Assembly (NCBI GenBank): GCA_029907055.1
Contig: JARYMO010000090.1
Location: 1 to 6,345, forward strand
From: Syntrophomonadaceae bacterium
GTDB taxonomy: Bacteria > Bacillota > Syntrophomonadia > Syntrophomonadales > Syntrophothermaceae
DNA: 6,345 bases
Direction: 5' to 3'
Part shown: positions 5,371 through 6,345 of the stretch, in pieces
Position numbering within the stretch: position 1 is the first letter of the stretch
Layout of the letters: every line of letters begins with the position of its first letter
Program-made: the position numbers and the translations under genes
The notes under the pieces: generated by a model
Told to the model about the DNA's origin: nothing
The model's input: only the letters and a program-made list of their open reading frames with translations
Database searches by the model: none

Positions 5371-6345
5371 ATGGGCATGACCATCACTGAGAAGATCCTC
5401 GCCCGCCACGCGGGCCTGGAACACGTGGAGCCCGGGCAGCTCATCAACTGCCGGCTGGACGTGGTGCTGGGCAACGACATCACCACCCCGGTGGCCATCA
5501 CCGAGTTCGAAAAACTGGGGGTGGAGCGGGTGTTTGACCCCGAGCGGGTGGTCATCGTGCCCGACCACTTCACCCCCAACAAGGACATCCGCTCCGCGGA
5601 GCAGGCCAAGATGGTGCGCGAGTTTGCCCGCCGCCAGGGGCTGGTCAACTACTTCGAGGTCGGGCGCATGGGCATCGAGCACTGCCTGCTGCCCCAGGAA
5701 GGGCTGGTGCTGCCCGGTGACGTCATCATCGGCGCCGACTCCCACACCTGCACCTACGGGGCGCTGGGGGCCTTCGCCACCGGGGTGGGCTCCACCGACA
5801 TGGCGGCCGGCATGGCCACCGGCGAGGCCTGGTTCCGGGTCCCGGAAAGCATGAAGTTGGTGTACTATGGCACCATGCCGGAGTGGCTGAGCGGCAAGGA
5901 CCTCATCCTGCACACTATCGGCGACATCGGGGTGGACGGGGCGCGCTACCGGGCCATGGAGTTCACCGGCGAGGTGGTGAGCAGGCTGTCCATGGACAAC
6001 CGCTTCACCATGGCCAACATGGCCATCGAAGCCGGGGGCAAGAACGGCATCTTCGCGCCCGACGACATCACGCTGGCCTACGTGGAGAAACGGGCCCGCC
6101 GGCGCTATGAGCTCTTCCACAGCGACCCCGACGCCCGCTACTGCGAAGTGCGGGAATACGACGTATCGCGGCTGGAGCCCCAGGTCGCCTTCCCCCACCT
6201 GCCGGAGAACACCCGCCCGGTGAGCGAGGCCACCCACGTGTGGCTGGACCAGGTGGTCATCGGTTCCTGCACCAACGGGCGGGAGGAGGACCTGGAGATC
6301 GCCGCCCGCATCCTCAAGGGGCGGCGGGTGCACCCCAACCTGCGG
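5371..6345 (+). CDS. leuC: 3-isopropylmalate dehydratase large subunit, N-terminal 325 residues (cut by window edge)
   Basis: The frame stays open to the right edge. LeuC with the small subunit LeuD isomerises 2-isopropylmalate to 3-isopropylmalate using a [4Fe-4S] cluster. Aconitase-family signatures are visible: VFDPERVVIVPDHFTPNKD, GADSHTCTYGALGAFATGVGSTDMA (about residues 124-148), and VIGSCTNGREEDLEIA, where C300 is the first cluster cysteine. The other two cysteines would lie beyond the window. Sequence style (MTITEKILARHAGLEHVEPG start, SMDNRFTMANMAIEAGGKNGIF) is that of the roughly 420-residue LeuC/HacA group common in archaea and thermophilic or anaerobic bacteria, not the longer E. 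coli type. Some members act on homoaconitate or citraconate/methylmalate, so substrate is assigned from the adjacent leuA. The gene begins 33 bases after leuA, consistent with one transcript; leuD and leuB are expected next. Confidence 0.93.
   Translation, partial: MGMTITEKILARHAGLEHVEPGQLINCRLDVVLGNDITTPVAITEFEKLGVERVFDPERVVIVPDHFTPNKDIRSAEQAKMVREFARRQGLVNYFEVGRMGIEHCLLPQEGLVLPGDVIIGADSHTCTYGALGAFATGVGSTDMAAGMATGEAWFRVPESMKLVYYGTMPEWLSGKDLILHTIGDIGVDGARYRAMEFTGEVVSRLSMDNRFTMANMAIEAGGKNGIFAPDDITLAYVEKRARRRYELFHSDPDARYCEVREYDVSRLEPQVAFPHLPENTRPVSEATHVWLDQVVIGSCTNGREEDLEIAARILKGRRVHPNLR

Noticed and set aside
3379..6333. Very long open frame (984 codons) on the minus strand opposite ilvC, leuA and leuC
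   Set aside because: It mirrors well-supported genes in GC-rich DNA, where antisense stops are rare. The translation is low-complexity (His/Val/Gly/Leu-rich), has no recognisable motif and crosses several real gene boundaries.

Overview
The window is a single block of branched-chain amino acid biosynthesis genes, all on the + strand: the 3' end of ilvD, then complete ilvB, ilvN, ilvC and leuA, and the first 325 codons of leuC, which runs off the right edge. No RNA gene, mobile element, CRISPR array, prophage or defence gene is visible. I found no undescribed system; the points worth a second look are inside ilvC and in the short gaps between genes.

Organism: base composition is strongly GC-rich (roughly two thirds by eye) and nearly every third codon position is G or C. 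Every start has a strong purine-rich Shine-Dalgarno, often AGGAGG. The order ilvD-ilvB-ilvN-ilvC-leuA-leuC and the archaeal/thermophile-like (HacA-type) LeuC suggest a high-GC member of the Bacillota (Symbiobacterium-, Thermaerobacter-, Moorella- or Limnochordia-like) or a similar anaerobe/thermophile. This placement is inference from style and gene order only.

Layout: 1-266 is the C-terminus of dihydroxyacid dehydratase. 267-416 is a gap with a terminator-like hairpin, GC-rich repeats and two ribosome binding sites ahead of ilvB. 417-2111 (ilvB) and 2108-2587 (ilvN) overlap by ATGA and encode the two subunits of acetohydroxyacid synthase. 2588-2647 is a short gap before ilvC (2648-3661). 3662-3756 holds a second hairpin followed by TTTT and a 12-bp palindrome before leuA (3757-5337). 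33 bases later comes leuC (5371 to the edge). No gap exceeds 300 bases.

Function: AHAS (IlvB+IlvN) makes acetolactate or acetohydroxybutyrate, IlvC isomerises and reduces it, and IlvD dehydrates the product to the 2-keto acids of valine and isoleucine. LeuA diverts 2-ketoisovalerate to 2-isopropylmalate, and LeuC (with LeuD, expected just downstream) isomerises it. IlvN has the ACT-domain residues for valine feedback and LeuA has the C-terminal leucine-sensing domain. IlvC has acidic residues where NADPH-type enzymes bind the 2'-phosphate, which suggests NADH use.
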